DNA of 41,011 nucleotides from W0P28-013 sp051878315 (GCA_051878315.1 JBJEJW010000058.1:1-41011); one strand, 5' to 3'. Shown: positions 1-7,464, numbered from the stretch's first letter. Numbers and translations are program-made. The notes: generated by a model from the sequence alone, not told the origin.

Positions 1-45
1 CGCACCCGTAGGCGACGGTGCAAAACGAACACGAACTTTATTCAT
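1..45 (-). CDS. gltX: Glutamate--tRNA ligase, N-terminal 15 codons only (cut by left edge)
   Basis: Reading the minus strand from an ATG at 45 gives MNKVRVRFAPSPTGA before the window ends. The RVRFAPSPTG string is the beginning of the Rossmann-fold catalytic domain of glutamyl-tRNA synthetase (class I), and the HIGH signature normally follows a few residues later, here outside the window. The enzyme charges tRNA-Glu with glutamate in the cytoplasm. The fragment is far too short for ordinary gene callers, so the call rests on this one motif. GlnRS and GluRS share related starts, but APSPTG is the GluRS form. The gene has the same orientation as the membrane-protein gene at 170-505, 124 bases upstream of it. 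Confidence 0.85.
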   Translation of the reverse strand, partial: MNKVRVRFAPSPTGA

Positions 46-70
46 AATAGTGTATAGTGTTTAATGCAAA

Positions 71-87
71 GTGCAAAACGGTTGCAC
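71..87. repeat. Small inverted repeat upstream of gltX
   Basis: GTGCAA and TTGCAC form a 6-base inverted repeat around a 5-base spacer, 26 bases before the gltX start. The rest of 46-169 shows no gene. No clear TAnnTTTG promoter was seen on the minus strand here, so the role of the repeat (operator, weak hairpin or chance) is open. Confidence 0.3.
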
Positions 88-169
88 CTTGCGAAGTTTA
101 GTTATTCTTTTTGGCTGTGATGCTTCAATAGTTTTAATAAATTTTCGTATTATTGTGAATATCAATAAC

Positions 170-505
170 TTAACAGAATAAATTATTCAACAAATTGGTT
201 ATCACCGACACAATGATGCTGAACAACAACGCCCACCAAAAACCATTCACCTGAAAGCCGTCGAGTAGTTTGCCTGCCAGCAGAATGATGAGGGCATCGA
301 TGACGAAAAGAAACAACCCAAGCGTTACTACCGTTACGGGAATGGTCAGCAGCGTCAGCAACGGCTTTAGCAGCACGTTCAACAAACCGATGACAAACGC
401 CACGCCGATGGCTGCCCAATAACTTTTCACGCTGATGCCCGGCAACAGCCAAGCCGTCAGATATACGGCCAAAGCCGAAATTAACAAATTGATTATAAAT
501 GACAT
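170..505 (-). CDS. Small four-helix membrane protein, phage-holin-family / YvlD-like (PF04020)
   Basis: The protein is 111 residues and almost entirely hydrophobic, with four predicted membrane helices at about residues 3-22, 30-54, 56-79 and 87-107. The spacing and the GLLNVLLKPLL and LDGFQVNGFWWALL segments match the widespread family PF04020, named 'phage holin family' from a mycobacteriophage member but mostly found in bacterial chromosomes with unknown function. Nothing here suggests a prophage: there is no endolysin or phage structural gene nearby. It starts 5 bases after the stop of the lipoprotein gene at 511-1056, so the two are probably co-transcribed. The family assignment is fairly sure; the function is unknown. 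Confidence 0.8.
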   Translation of the reverse strand: MSFIINLLISALAVYLTAWLLPGISVKSYWAAIGVAFVIGLLNVLLKPLLTLLTIPVTVVTLGLFLFVIDALIILLAGKLLDGFQVNGFWWALLFSIIVSVITNLLNNLFC

Positions 506-510
506 AATGT

Positions 511-1056
511 TTAATATTGCGTAACCGATTTTAATTCTCCATTGACGAATTCAAAACTAAATTCAGTAGTGTATATATCGTCATAGACCTTTTTTTTATA
601 TTTCCACTCCTCGTGGACGTCATCTCCATAAGTACGAATACTTGTTGCTTGCGGTCGTCCCATCAGCATCTGTACCGAATCTTTCGGCATGTAAGTGTGC
701 AGTTTCACAATGCCTTTTGGGGTCGAGAATTCAAACCACTGAATGTTGCGCCGTTGCTTTTTCTTAACAACGACAACATCGTCATCATATTCTTCTATAC
801 TCACAGTATCGCAAGTGAAGTTGTTCATAGTATGTATCTCTGTTTCGTTGTCGATGTCGTCAAAGAGGCTTTGCATGGCTTTCAGATAGGATCTCAGCGC
901 TCCTTCTGCTAATTGGTATAGACTTGTGTCTTGCGCTTCCACGGTTGCTAATTGAGAATCATCGGCTTTTTGCGCTTGACTGTTGGCACACGAACTGCTC
1001 ACTACGCAAACGAGAGCGAGCAGAAATCCAAGTGTAGTGTTTAGAAGTGTTTTCAT
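511..1056 (-). CDS. Uncharacterised lipoprotein
   Basis: The 181-residue product begins with a lipoprotein signal peptide: positive MK start, hydrophobic core LGFLLALVCVV, and a lipobox SSSC with the acylated Cys at residue 23. The mature part is mixed alpha/beta with many acidic residues (an EEYDDDVVVV stretch about residue 90, followed by KKKQRR). The C-terminal segment around MGRPQATSIRTYGDDVHEEWKYKK resembles the small-lipoprotein (SmpA/BamE-like) theme 'G.P......G....W.Y', but this is only a weak likeness. Predicted location is the periplasmic side of a membrane or the cell surface. It lies 37 bases behind the methyltransferase stop and 5 bases before the next gene. No recognised function. 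Confidence 0.65.
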   Translation of the reverse strand: MKTLLNTTLGFLLALVCVVSSSCANSQAQKADDSQLATVEAQDTSLYQLAEGALRSYLKAMQSLFDDIDNETEIHTMNNFTCDTVSIEEYDDDVVVVKKKQRRNIQWFEFSTPKGIVKLHTYMPKDSVQMLMGRPQATSIRTYGDDVHEEWKYKKKVYDDIYTTEFSFEFVNGELKSVTQY

Positions 1057-1093
1057 AATATTTCTACATATTTAATAGTTTAAGATACCTTTC

Positions 1094-2298
1094 TTAAATA
1101 GGAAGCAGTTCCTTTGATACTTCGATTATATCATAATCGGTTTTAGTCATAAACAAATCTTGAGTAATAGCGTCCAATTTCTTTTTAGTGGCATTGATGG
1201 CAAGATTCGATTGGTCTATCCCAATCCATATCCTATGGTTGAGCTGTGCGGCTTTCAATGTCGTTCCCGAACCGCAAAAACAATCTAATACAATGCTATT
1301 TTCATTCGAAGACGTTTTAATAATTAAGTCAAGCATGTCTGCATTTTTTTCAGTTGGGTAATCCGGATATTGTGGATCTTTATATTCCCAAATATCTTGC
1401 ACTCTTTTTCCCATACGTTCATCAGCATAAATTATCTTTCGTGGATTGCCATTAGCAGACCATTCTATTAAACCAGCTTGATCCCATTGTTCCAGTGTGG
1501 CAACATCTGTTCGCCAATGTCGTCCATGTGGAGGTAAAATGCCTTTGAATGGCAAATGAGAATTTCCATTCTCTGTCTCGCCTGGCGCATGAATAGGAAC
1601 TGTCGTATAGCGTCTGCCACATTTATCTTTTTTTGGAAATAAAGTTTCTAAATCTTTGTCTGAATATTTAGTATGTGGTTCGTTCCATATAGGAGAAGAT
1701 GTTTTTGTGTAGAATAGTATCAAATCTTTGATATTTCCAAAACCAATTCGTTCAAAATTCTTTGGGTTACATTTTATGCGTGTAATATCGTTTCGGAAAT
1801 TTTCTATACCAAACACTTCGTCCATCATTACTTTGACATAATGCCCTATTTTATAGTCTATATGCAAATAGATAGACCCCTCATCAGATAACAATTCTCG
1901 GATTAAAATCAATCGTTGTCGTAAAAAATCAATAAAATCANNNNNNNNNNNNNNNNNNNNNNNNNNNNNNNNNNNNNNNNNNNNNNNNNNNNNNNNNNNN
2001 NNNNNNNNNNNNNNNNNNNNNNNNNNNNNNNNNNNNNNNNAGATAACAATTCTCGGATTAAAATCAATCGTTGTCGTAAAAAATCAATAAAATCATTTCC
2101 TTTTAGTGTGTCGGAATAAGCAATATCGCCTTTTCGTGAATTACTGATTGTCGTAGCACGCCCATTAGTTATGGTAAAATTGCTGCCGGTTGCAAAAGGA
2201 GGGTCAATGTACACCAAATCTATTTTCCCTCTATATCCTTGTTCTAAAAGATAATTCAGTCCAATAAGGTTTTCACTATGTATTAGTAAGTTTTTCAT
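1094..2298 (-). CDS. Type II adenine-specific DNA methyltransferase, beta class (interrupted by assembly gap)
   Basis: Transfers a methyl group from S-adenosylmethionine to adenine in DNA, protecting the genome against the endonuclease encoded just upstream. The catalytic motif DPPF is at residues 32-35, and the AdoMet-binding motif DCFCGSGTT comes near the C-terminus. That order (motif IV before motif I) defines the beta group of N6/N4 methyltransferases (PF01555). The sequence holds 100 N at 1941-2040, and the reading frame appears to change across it. The 55 bases on each side of the N run are identical, however. Removing one copy plus the N run (155 bases) joins ...RQRLILIRELLS to DEGSIYLHIDYK in one frame and gives a 349-residue protein, with DCFCGSGTT at about 287-295. 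Its ATG overlaps the endonuclease stop by one base (TAATG). Base composition is clearly AT-richer than in aspS. Confidence 0.88.
1886..1940. repeat. 55-base exact duplicate, copy A (left of N run)
   Basis: These 55 bases are identical to 2041-2095, on the other side of the 100-N run, and lie inside the methyltransferase gene. Two contig ends sharing an exact overlap of 55 is what de Bruijn assemblers leave when adjacent contigs share a k-mer of that size and are then scaffolded with a fixed spacer. A true tandem duplication would break the methyltransferase frame. Confidence 0.85.
1941..2040. other. Assembly gap of exactly 100 N
   Basis: A run of 100 undetermined bases, the customary placeholder for a gap of unknown length. 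The matching 55-base flanks imply the true gap length is about minus 55, meaning an overlap, so no sequence is necessarily missing. Confidence 0.95.
2041..2095. repeat. 55-base exact duplicate, copy B (right of N run)
   Basis: Identical to 1886-1940; see that entry. Translation on the minus strand gives the methyltransferase segment around FIDFLRQRLILIRELLS, also encoded by copy A, which is why the two half-genes overlap in sequence. Confidence 0.85.
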
Positions 2299-3080
2299 TA
2301 TAACTGATATAGAAATTCGCGTAACACTAAAGCACTCATAATGTTGTAAGATTTATATGTTTCTGTGATTTCTTTATACATTTTATTGTGCCCCTTGATA
2401 TAAAGAACTCCATCAAGTATAGCGATTTTTTCAGCTTTCACCCGTTTAGTTTCAAGAGTAGAGATAGCATCATTAAATTGGGCATTTTGATGCCCACCAA
2501 AATCTGTTAAAAATTTGGCTTCACCTATTACATATTTTCCATTAAAACGTCCAACAAAATCAAGACCTTTTTCTCTGTTATAACCTAATTCGTCTCTTGC
2601 AAAATCCATCATTAATTTGTCGCTACCATCAAGGATTGCATTTGCTTTAGTGGAAAGAAATTTTTCTAATCCAACAGGTTGTATGCCTAATGCTTTTGAT
2701 TTAAGCCAATCTTTGAACATTGGGCCAATTTGACGGTTCGTTTCTTTTGGCTCACTACAACGCTCAAACAATTTTGGTAATCCCAATTCGTAAAGTCGTC
2801 CACAAAGGCGATTTATGGTTTCAGGATTTCTTTCTATGGCGGATTTATCTCTTTTCAAGTAAGCTACATAACTATCTTTGATCGGAAATAAATCCAACTC
2901 CAATAGTGATTGTATCAACTGAACGTTATCTTTTCGTTTGAATGCACTTTCGACATTATTCCAAACATCAACATCAATATCTCTTATTCCTTCAGGTATT
3001 GTAGGATAGACACGAAATAAATCATCCAAATAGGAACGCTGGTTGGCGTATTCTATACTGAGTTTTGTCCACTTATTCAT
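2298..3080 (-). CDS. Type II restriction endonuclease, PD-(D/E)XK type, possibly Tsp45I-like
   Basis: A 260-residue protein directly before an adenine methyltransferase, with which it overlaps by one base. A PD-(D/E)XK-like active site is visible: LDFVGRFNGKYVIGEAK with D174, E187 and K189, followed by FLTDFGGHQNAQFNDA. The GxxKFLTDFGGHQ region recalls the Tsp45I family of type II enzymes (PF06300). I hold that family assignment at moderate confidence and draw no recognition site from it. The ATG at 3080 lies 13 bases behind the aspS stop, and no obvious TAnnTTTG promoter fits in that gap, so transcription by read-through from aspS is likely. The endonuclease comes before the methyltransferase, and no controller (C) protein gene is present. 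AT-rich base use unlike aspS suggests horizontal acquisition. Confidence 0.8.
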   Translation of the reverse strand: MNKWTKLSIEYANQRSYLDDLFRVYPTIPEGIRDIDVDVWNNVESAFKRKDNVQLIQSLLELDLFPIKDSYVAYLKRDKSAIERNPETINRLCGRLYELGLPKLFERCSEPKETNRQIGPMFKDWLKSKALGIQPVGLEKFLSTKANAILDGSDKLMMDFARDELGYNREKGLDFVGRFNGKYVIGEAKFLTDFGGHQNAQFNDAISTLETKRVKAEKIAILDGVLYIKGHNKMYKEITETYKSYNIMSALVLREFLYQL

Positions 3081-3093
3081 TATTTTCCTATTT

Positions 3094-4848
3094 TTACTCT
3101 TTTACCTCTACATTCAGCCCCAACTCGTCGAGTTGCGATTGGTCAAGCAAGCCGGGCGCACCAAGCATGACGTCGCGACCTTGGTTGTTTTTCGGGAAAG
3201 CGATGCAGTCGCGTATGCTGTCCAAGCCTGCGAAGAGCGACACGAAACGGTCGAGGCCGTAAGCCAAACCGCCGTGAGGTGGCGCACCAAATTTGAAGGC
3301 GTTCATCAAGAAACCGAATTTGGCTTGCGCCTGTTCGGGCGTAAATCCAAGTATTTCGAACACTTTTGCCTGTAACTTGGCATCGTGGATACGGATGCTG
3401 CCGCCGCCCACTTCCACACCGTTGATTACCATGTCGTAGGCGTTGGCGCGTACGCTGGCCGGGTCGGTATCGAGCAGTGGAATGTCCTCGGGTTTAGGCG
3501 AAGTAAACGGATGGTGCATGGCCATCAGGCGGTTTTCTTCGTCGCTCCATTCGTACATCGGGAAATCGACAACCCACAGACAACTGAATTTATTCGGGTC
3601 GCGCAAGCCGAGTTGTTTGCCCATTTCAAGACGTAGTTCGCAAAGTTGTTTGCGAGTCTTCATCACATCGGCACCGCTGAGAATCAGAATCAAATCGCCG
3701 GCTTCGGCCTGCATGGCGGCTTTCAGTTGTTGCAACACGTCTTGTGTGTAAAATTTATCGACGCTCGATTTCACGCTGCCATCGGCTTCCACACGGGCGT
3801 AAACCATACCCTTGGCGCCAATTTGCGGACGTTTCACATATTCCGTCAAGGCGTCGAGTTGCTTGCGGGTGTACGATGCCGCCCCTTTGGCACAAATGCC
3901 ACCGATGTAGGCTGCCTCGTCGAACACGCCGAAGCCGTAGCCTTTCAGCACGTCCATCAGTTCCACAAATCGCATGTCGAAACGCGTGTCGGGTTTATCG
4001 CTGCCATAGAATTTCATGGCATCGTGCCACGTCATGCGCGGCAGTTTTGGCAGGTCGATGCCTTTGATTGTTTTGAACAAATGGCGGCTCATACCTTCGA
4101 ACATATTCAAAATGTCTTCCTGCTCGACAAACGACATTTCGCAATCTATTTGCGTAAACTCGGGTTGGCGGTCGGCACGCAAATCTTCGTCGCGGAAACA
4201 TTTCACAATCTGGAAATAACGATCGAAACCGCTGACCATGAGCAACTGTTTCAACGTTTGCGGACTTTGCGGCAGGGCATAGAATTGTCCCTGATTCATA
4301 CGACTCGGCACCACGAAGTCGCGTGCGCCTTCGGGCGTAGAGTTTACCAAAACGGGCGTTTCAACTTCCAAAAATCCCTGTTCATCAAGATAGCGACGCA
4401 CCTCGAATGCCATTTTGTGGCGCAGTTCGAGATTTTTGCGCACGCACGCACGGCGCAGATCGAGGTAGCGGTATTTCATGCGCAGATCATCGCCGCCATC
4501 GGTTTCGTCTTCGATGGTAAAAGGTGGTGTAACAGCCTCGTTCAGCACATTGAGTTCGGCAACGATAATTTCGATGTCGCCTGTGGGCATATTGGCATTT
4601 TTGCTGTAACGTTCGGCCACAGTACCCGTGATTTGAATCACATATTCGCGACCAAGATGATTGGCGCGTTCACATAAGTCTGCATTAACCTCCTGATTGA
4701 AAGCAAGTTGTGTAATGCCGTAACGGTCGCGCAAGTCGATAAAAGTCATTCCGCCCATTTTGCGGATGCGTTGCACCCATCCGGCAAGGGTTACCGTTTG
4801 TCCGATGTTAGCGGCACGAAGTTCGCCGCACGTTGTTGTTCTGTACAT
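3094..4848 (-). CDS. aspS: Aspartate--tRNA ligase
   Basis: Class II aminoacyl-tRNA synthetase that attaches aspartate to tRNA-Asp. Its 584 residues match the usual bacterial AspRS length (about 585-595). An N-terminal OB-fold anticodon-binding domain (residues about 1-105, with GWVQRIRKMGGMTFIDLRDR) leads into the class II core: FLEVETPVL (motif 1), FRDEDLRADRQPEFTQID (motif 2) and GLAYGLDRF near residue 540 (motif 3). The bacterial insertion domain lies between motifs 2 and 3. The start MYRTTTCGELRA is the normal AspRS start. A TAnnTTTG element at 4929-4936 is a fitting promoter. The restriction-modification pair follows 13 bases behind the stop in the same direction. Confidence 0.97.
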   Translation of the reverse strand: MYRTTTCGELRAANIGQTVTLAGWVQRIRKMGGMTFIDLRDRYGITQLAFNQEVNADLCERANHLGREYVIQITGTVAERYSKNANMPTGDIEIIVAELNVLNEAVTPPFTIEDETDGGDDLRMKYRYLDLRRACVRKNLELRHKMAFEVRRYLDEQGFLEVETPVLVNSTPEGARDFVVPSRMNQGQFYALPQSPQTLKQLLMVSGFDRYFQIVKCFRDEDLRADRQPEFTQIDCEMSFVEQEDILNMFEGMSRHLFKTIKGIDLPKLPRMTWHDAMKFYGSDKPDTRFDMRFVELMDVLKGYGFGVFDEAAYIGGICAKGAASYTRKQLDALTEYVKRPQIGAKGMVYARVEADGSVKSSVDKFYTQDVLQQLKAAMQAEAGDLILILSGADVMKTRKQLCELRLEMGKQLGLRDPNKFSCLWVVDFPMYEWSDEENRLMAMHHPFTSPKPEDIPLLDTDPASVRANAYDMVINGVEVGGGSIRIHDAKLQAKVFEILGFTPEQAQAKFGFLMNAFKFGAPPHGGLAYGLDRFVSLFAGLDSIRDCIAFPKNNQGRDVMLGAPGLLDQSQLDELGLNVEVKE

Positions 4849-4928
4849 AAGTGATATGGTTTGTTTTTGATATTTTTACAAATAAATGTCTGAAAATCAA
4901 AATCCTAAAATTTCGACATAATAACTGA

Positions 4929-4936
4929 CAAAATTA
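4929..4936 (-). promoter_or_regulatory. Bacteroidetes-type -7 element for aspS
   Basis: The minus strand reads TAATTTTG, matching TAnnTTTG, about 80 bases before the aspS ATG. The implied 5' leader is about 70 bases. Confidence 0.5.
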
Positions 4937-5007
4937 CGATTTTTTTTTCGTTTATATCATATTTCTATGTATTTTTTTACGCTTTTGGTCATTCGGTGAT
5001 TTTTTCG

Positions 5008-5015
5008 TACTTTTG
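5008..5015 (+). promoter_or_regulatory. Bacteroidetes-type -7 element for ruvX
   Basis: TACTTTTG matches TAnnTTTG. Transcription would start about 5020-5022, which rules out the upstream TTG at 5013 as start codon and supports the GTG at 5037. Confidence 0.6.
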
Positions 5016-5036
5016 TGCCGCAAATTGACACGGATT

Positions 5037-5459
5037 GTGGCACGCATATTAGCAATAGATTTTGGCGAGAAACGCACCGGCATTGCCGTGTCGGATGTGT
5101 TACAATTGATTGCGAATGGATTAACGACTGTCGATACGTCGCAACTCGAACAGTTTTTGGTCGATTATGTCGCTCATGAACCGGTGGAACGTTTTGTCGT
5201 AGGATTTCCTAAGACATTGCGTAACGAACCGGCTGCTATTACCGATAAAATCATGGCTTTGGTGGAACGTTTACGTCGGCGTTTTCCGCATATTCCGGTC
5301 GATTTGGTTGACGAACGTTTTACTTCAAAAATAGCATTTCAGGCGATGATTGATGGTGGTCTGAAGAAAAAAGCGCGGCAAAATAAAGCGATGATCGACC
5401 AAGTGAGTGCCACTATTTTGTTGGAAGAATACCTCGAAAGGCAACACCTAAATGCTTAA
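5037..5459 (+). CDS. ruvX: RuvX / YqgF family, putative pre-16S rRNA nuclease / Holliday junction resolvase-like
   Basis: A small RNase-H-fold protein of 140 residues. The first strand ILAIDFGEKRTGIAVSD carries the conserved Asp of the DFGxKRTG motif, followed by VVGFPKTLRNEP and VDERFTS (conserved DER), all hallmarks of the RuvX family. The E. coli member trims the 5' end of 16S rRNA precursor; related proteins were first described as putative Holliday junction resolvases. The start is set at GTG 5037 because the promoter at 5008-5015 would place the transcript start after the TTG at 5013, and because family members begin MARILAIDFG. The outer-membrane protein gene at 5473 follows 13 bases later and may be co-transcribed. 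Confidence 0.92.
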   Translation: MARILAIDFGEKRTGIAVSDVLQLIANGLTTVDTSQLEQFLVDYVAHEPVERFVVGFPKTLRNEPAAITDKIMALVERLRRRFPHIPVDLVDERFTSKIAFQAMIDGGLKKKARQNKAMIDQVSATILLEEYLERQHLNA

Positions 5460-5472
5460 AACAGATTGCGTA

Positions 5473-6099
5473 ATGAATAATTATAAAACGCTGCTTGTAA
5501 CTATTGCTTTGTTGCTTATTGTACCGTTGGTTGTAGTGGCGCAGGAACGAAAAGTATTTCAAGGATGTTCCGGGGGGATGATGTTACATGTCGGTTATTT
5601 GTTTGGCAATAATGTGGCAGCGCCGTATGCTCCGCAAGGCGGTACTTATGGCATTGGTGGTGCTGCGCGCGTCCATCTATTCGACCATCTGCGCATCGGT
5701 GGCGAAGGCTACGTATCGACCATGCCATCGTCGTTCACCGACTGCCGCGACGTGTTACGCAAGGGCAGTTATGTACGCAATGGATGGGGCGGTTTGTTAG
5801 CCGATGCTTATTGGCGTTTGGATAAAGCATGGCCGTATATCGGCGTAATGCTGGGTGGTGGAGCAGCGCATAGTTTGTATTTGATGGATGGCAGTCAGGA
5901 TGATTGGCAGCCGGAAACATCATCGTTGCTCAACAAACAGAGTTATTTCTGTGTAACGCCATTTGTCGGCTGCGATTATCTGCTAACCGCGCGTGTGCAC
6001 CTCACGTTTAAGTTGGATTGGGTCATAGCCATACATGATAAACAGTTGGTGCAGCCAACAGGACCTCGTCTGTATTTTGGATTCATGTTTTGTCATTGA
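5473..6099 (+). CDS. Predicted outer-membrane beta-barrel protein, uncharacterised
   Basis: A 208-residue protein with a Sec signal peptide (MNNYKTLLVTIALLLIVPLV, predicted cut after VVVAQ). The mature part is rich in Gly and aromatic residues in alternating patterns (GGMMLHVGYLFG, IGGAARVHLFDHLRIGGEGY, PYIGVMLGGGAA) and ends in LYFGFMFCH, a pattern typical of small 8-10 strand outer-membrane barrels. An in-frame ATG at 5452 overlaps ruvX and would add seven residues before the signal peptide, so 5473 is preferred. No named family was recognised. A hairpin at 6162-6197 follows. It is not an obvious functional partner of RuvX; the adjacency may simply reflect transcription. Confidence 0.6.
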   Translation: MNNYKTLLVTIALLLIVPLVVVAQERKVFQGCSGGMMLHVGYLFGNNVAAPYAPQGGTYGIGGAARVHLFDHLRIGGEGYVSTMPSSFTDCRDVLRKGSYVRNGWGGLLADAYWRLDKAWPYIGVMLGGGAAHSLYLMDGSQDDWQPETSSLLNKQSYFCVTPFVGCDYLLTARVHLTFKLDWVIAIHDKQLVQPTGPRLYFGFMFCH

Positions 6100-6161
6100 T
6101 GGCGATGCGCCAATCACCGGCGAACTCGGTAACCTTGACAATGAAATTTGATGGGAAAAGA

Positions 6162-6197
6162 AAAAAACGTAACATCTTGCAAGATATTACGTTTTTT
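6162..6197. terminator. Bidirectional hairpin terminator
   Basis: AAAAAACGTAACATCTT and AAGATATTACGTTTTTT pair with one mismatch around a GC loop, giving an A-run on one side and a T-run on the other. It serves the convergent outer-membrane protein gene (plus strand) and tRNA-Gln (minus strand). Confidence 0.8.
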
Positions 6198-6203
6198 AAT
6201 TTG

Positions 6204-6274
6204 TTGCCTTAGTAGGACTCGAACCCACACAGACAGAACCAGAATCTGTAGTGCTACCATTACACCATAAGGCA
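6204..6274 (-). tRNA. tRNA-Gln (anticodon CUG)
   Basis: On the minus strand a 71-nt cloverleaf can be drawn. The acceptor stem is TGCCTTA/TAAGGCA with discriminator A; the D-loop contains TAATGGTAG. The anticodon stem ACAGA/TCTGT encloses the loop TTCTGGT, so the anticodon is CTG (plus-strand 6240-6242), reading CAG codons. The T-arm is GTGGG-TTCGAGT-CCTAC with one G-U pair. The bases after the discriminator are CAA, so the 3' CCA is not encoded and must be added by CCA transferase. The gene stands alone between two plus-strand genes, with its own promoter at 6290-6297 and a hairpin terminator directly behind it. Confidence 0.95.
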
Positions 6275-6289
6275 ATCGCATTTGCGGTG

Positions 6290-6297
6290 CAAAGGTA
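6290..6297 (-). promoter_or_regulatory. Bacteroidetes-type promoter for tRNA-Gln
   Basis: The minus strand reads TACCTTTG at the -7 position with TTTG at 6318-6321, a 20-base spacer. The predicted transcript starts about 8 bases before the tRNA 5' end. Confidence 0.7.
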
Positions 6298-6339
6298 TAA
6301 CTTTTTTTGAAACTGACCAAAATTTTCGGCTATTTTTTA

Positions 6340-6347
6340 TAATTTTG
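6340..6347 (+). promoter_or_regulatory. Bacteroidetes-type -7 element for the DUF2027-Smr gene
   Basis: TAATTTTG, 27 bases before the ATG at 6375. It lies back to back with the tRNA-Gln promoter, whose -33 element is about 20 bases away. Confidence 0.6.
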
Positions 6348-6374
6348 TCGTCGTAAATAATGTAATTCTGTATT

Positions 6375-7430
6375 ATGATAAAAGTTGGAGATAAAGTCAG
6401 ATTTTTGAATGCCTCTGGTGGCGGTGTTGTTACAGGATTTCAGTCGAAAGATGTGGCGTTGGTGCGCGACGAAGATGATTTTGACATACCAACCCATGTG
6501 CGCGATTTAGTGGTTGTAATCGAAACCAATCAGTATAATTTTCCTACGGAAGAAAGCCCGATATCAATACCGCAGGTACCGGAGGAGGTTGATGACGAAC
6601 CGACATTACCACCATACGCTTTCAACGAGCGCGACGAAACTCCCGAAGGCGAACAATTGAGCATCTATCTTGCATTTGTGCCGGTCGATATAAGGCAACT
6701 GCAAACGTGCGATATGGATGTGTATTTGGTGAATGATAGTAATTACTATTTGAATTTCAATTTGTTACGTTGTGAAATTGAGGCCGAGAGCGTGGAACAA
6801 AATAGGATAGAACCGCAAACCAAATTATTGTTGCAAACGATAGATAAAACGGCCTTGAACGGTTGGGAAAATGTACGATTTCAGGCGTTTGCCTATAAAC
6901 AGAAACCTTTTGCACCAAAGCCGGCTATTGATGTAGAGTTGCATATCAATCCGGTACGATTTTACAAACGGCATAGTTTTGACAGAAATGATTTTTTCGA
7001 CAGCGATGCTTTGTTGGTAACGGTGGTCGAACGAGATGTGTTTGACCTTGATATGCAGATTGACGCGAATGCCTTGCAACAAGCCATTTTACAAAAAAAT
7101 ATGGCGCACGAACGACCACGTTTTCACAAGTCGTCCAAAACGAAAAATACACCGCTGGAGGTCGATTTGCACATCAATGCGTTACTCGACAATACGCATG
7201 GAATGACTAATGCCGATATGTTGCAATATCAACTTGATAAGTTTCATAGTGTAATGCGCGAGTATACCAAACACCGCGGACAAAAAATTATTTTCATCCA
7301 CGGCAAGGGCGAAGGTGTGTTGCGTGCGGCCATCGAGAAAGAGTTGAAAACACATTATCGCACCTGCTATTTCCAAGATGCCTCGTTTCAGCAATATGGT
7401 TTTGGGGCTACACAGGTAACGATACGATGA
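6375..7430 (+). CDS. DUF2027 domain protein with C-terminal Smr domain
   Basis: A 351-residue cytoplasmic protein. The N-terminus (MIKVGDKVRFLNASGGGVVTGF, about 1-60) is a KOW-like small barrel as in DUF2027; a beta-rich middle of about 170 residues follows. The C-terminal 95 residues form an Smr domain with the VDLHINALL strand (the family's LDLHG position) and the IIFIHGKGEGVLRAAI motif (about residues 305-320). Smr domains, as in MutS2, bind or nick nucleic acids, and some cleave mRNA on collided ribosomes. The DUF2027-Smr architecture is typical of Bacteroidetes and its role has not been established to my knowledge. It is transcribed alone, from a promoter at 6340 to a terminator at 7465-7488. 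No nuclease activity can be inferred with certainty. Confidence 0.85.
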   Translation: MIKVGDKVRFLNASGGGVVTGFQSKDVALVRDEDDFDIPTHVRDLVVVIETNQYNFPTEESPISIPQVPEEVDDEPTLPPYAFNERDETPEGEQLSIYLAFVPVDIRQLQTCDMDVYLVNDSNYYLNFNLLRCEIEAESVEQNRIEPQTKLLLQTIDKTALNGWENVRFQAFAYKQKPFAPKPAIDVELHINPVRFYKRHSFDRNDFFDSDALLVTVVERDVFDLDMQIDANALQQAILQKNMAHERPRFHKSSKTKNTPLEVDLHINALLDNTHGMTNADMLQYQLDKFHSVMREYTKHRGQKIIFIHGKGEGVLRAAIEKELKTHYRTCYFQDASFQQYGFGATQVTIR

Positions 7431-7464
7431 TGTAATAAGTTGTTTCAATTATAAATTGACCTAA

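Noticed and set aside
170..505. Prophage, because of the 'phage holin family' protein
   Set aside because: The family name is historical; no other phage gene is present and the protein is common in bacterial chromosomes.
1094..2298. Methyltransferase as a real pseudogene (two frames)
   Set aside because: The apparent frameshift disappears when the 55-base duplicate and N run are collapsed, so I treat it as intact.
3646..4677. 343-codon plus-strand open frame
   Set aside because: It lies entirely antisense to aspS, has no recognisable domain and arises from codon bias of the real gene.
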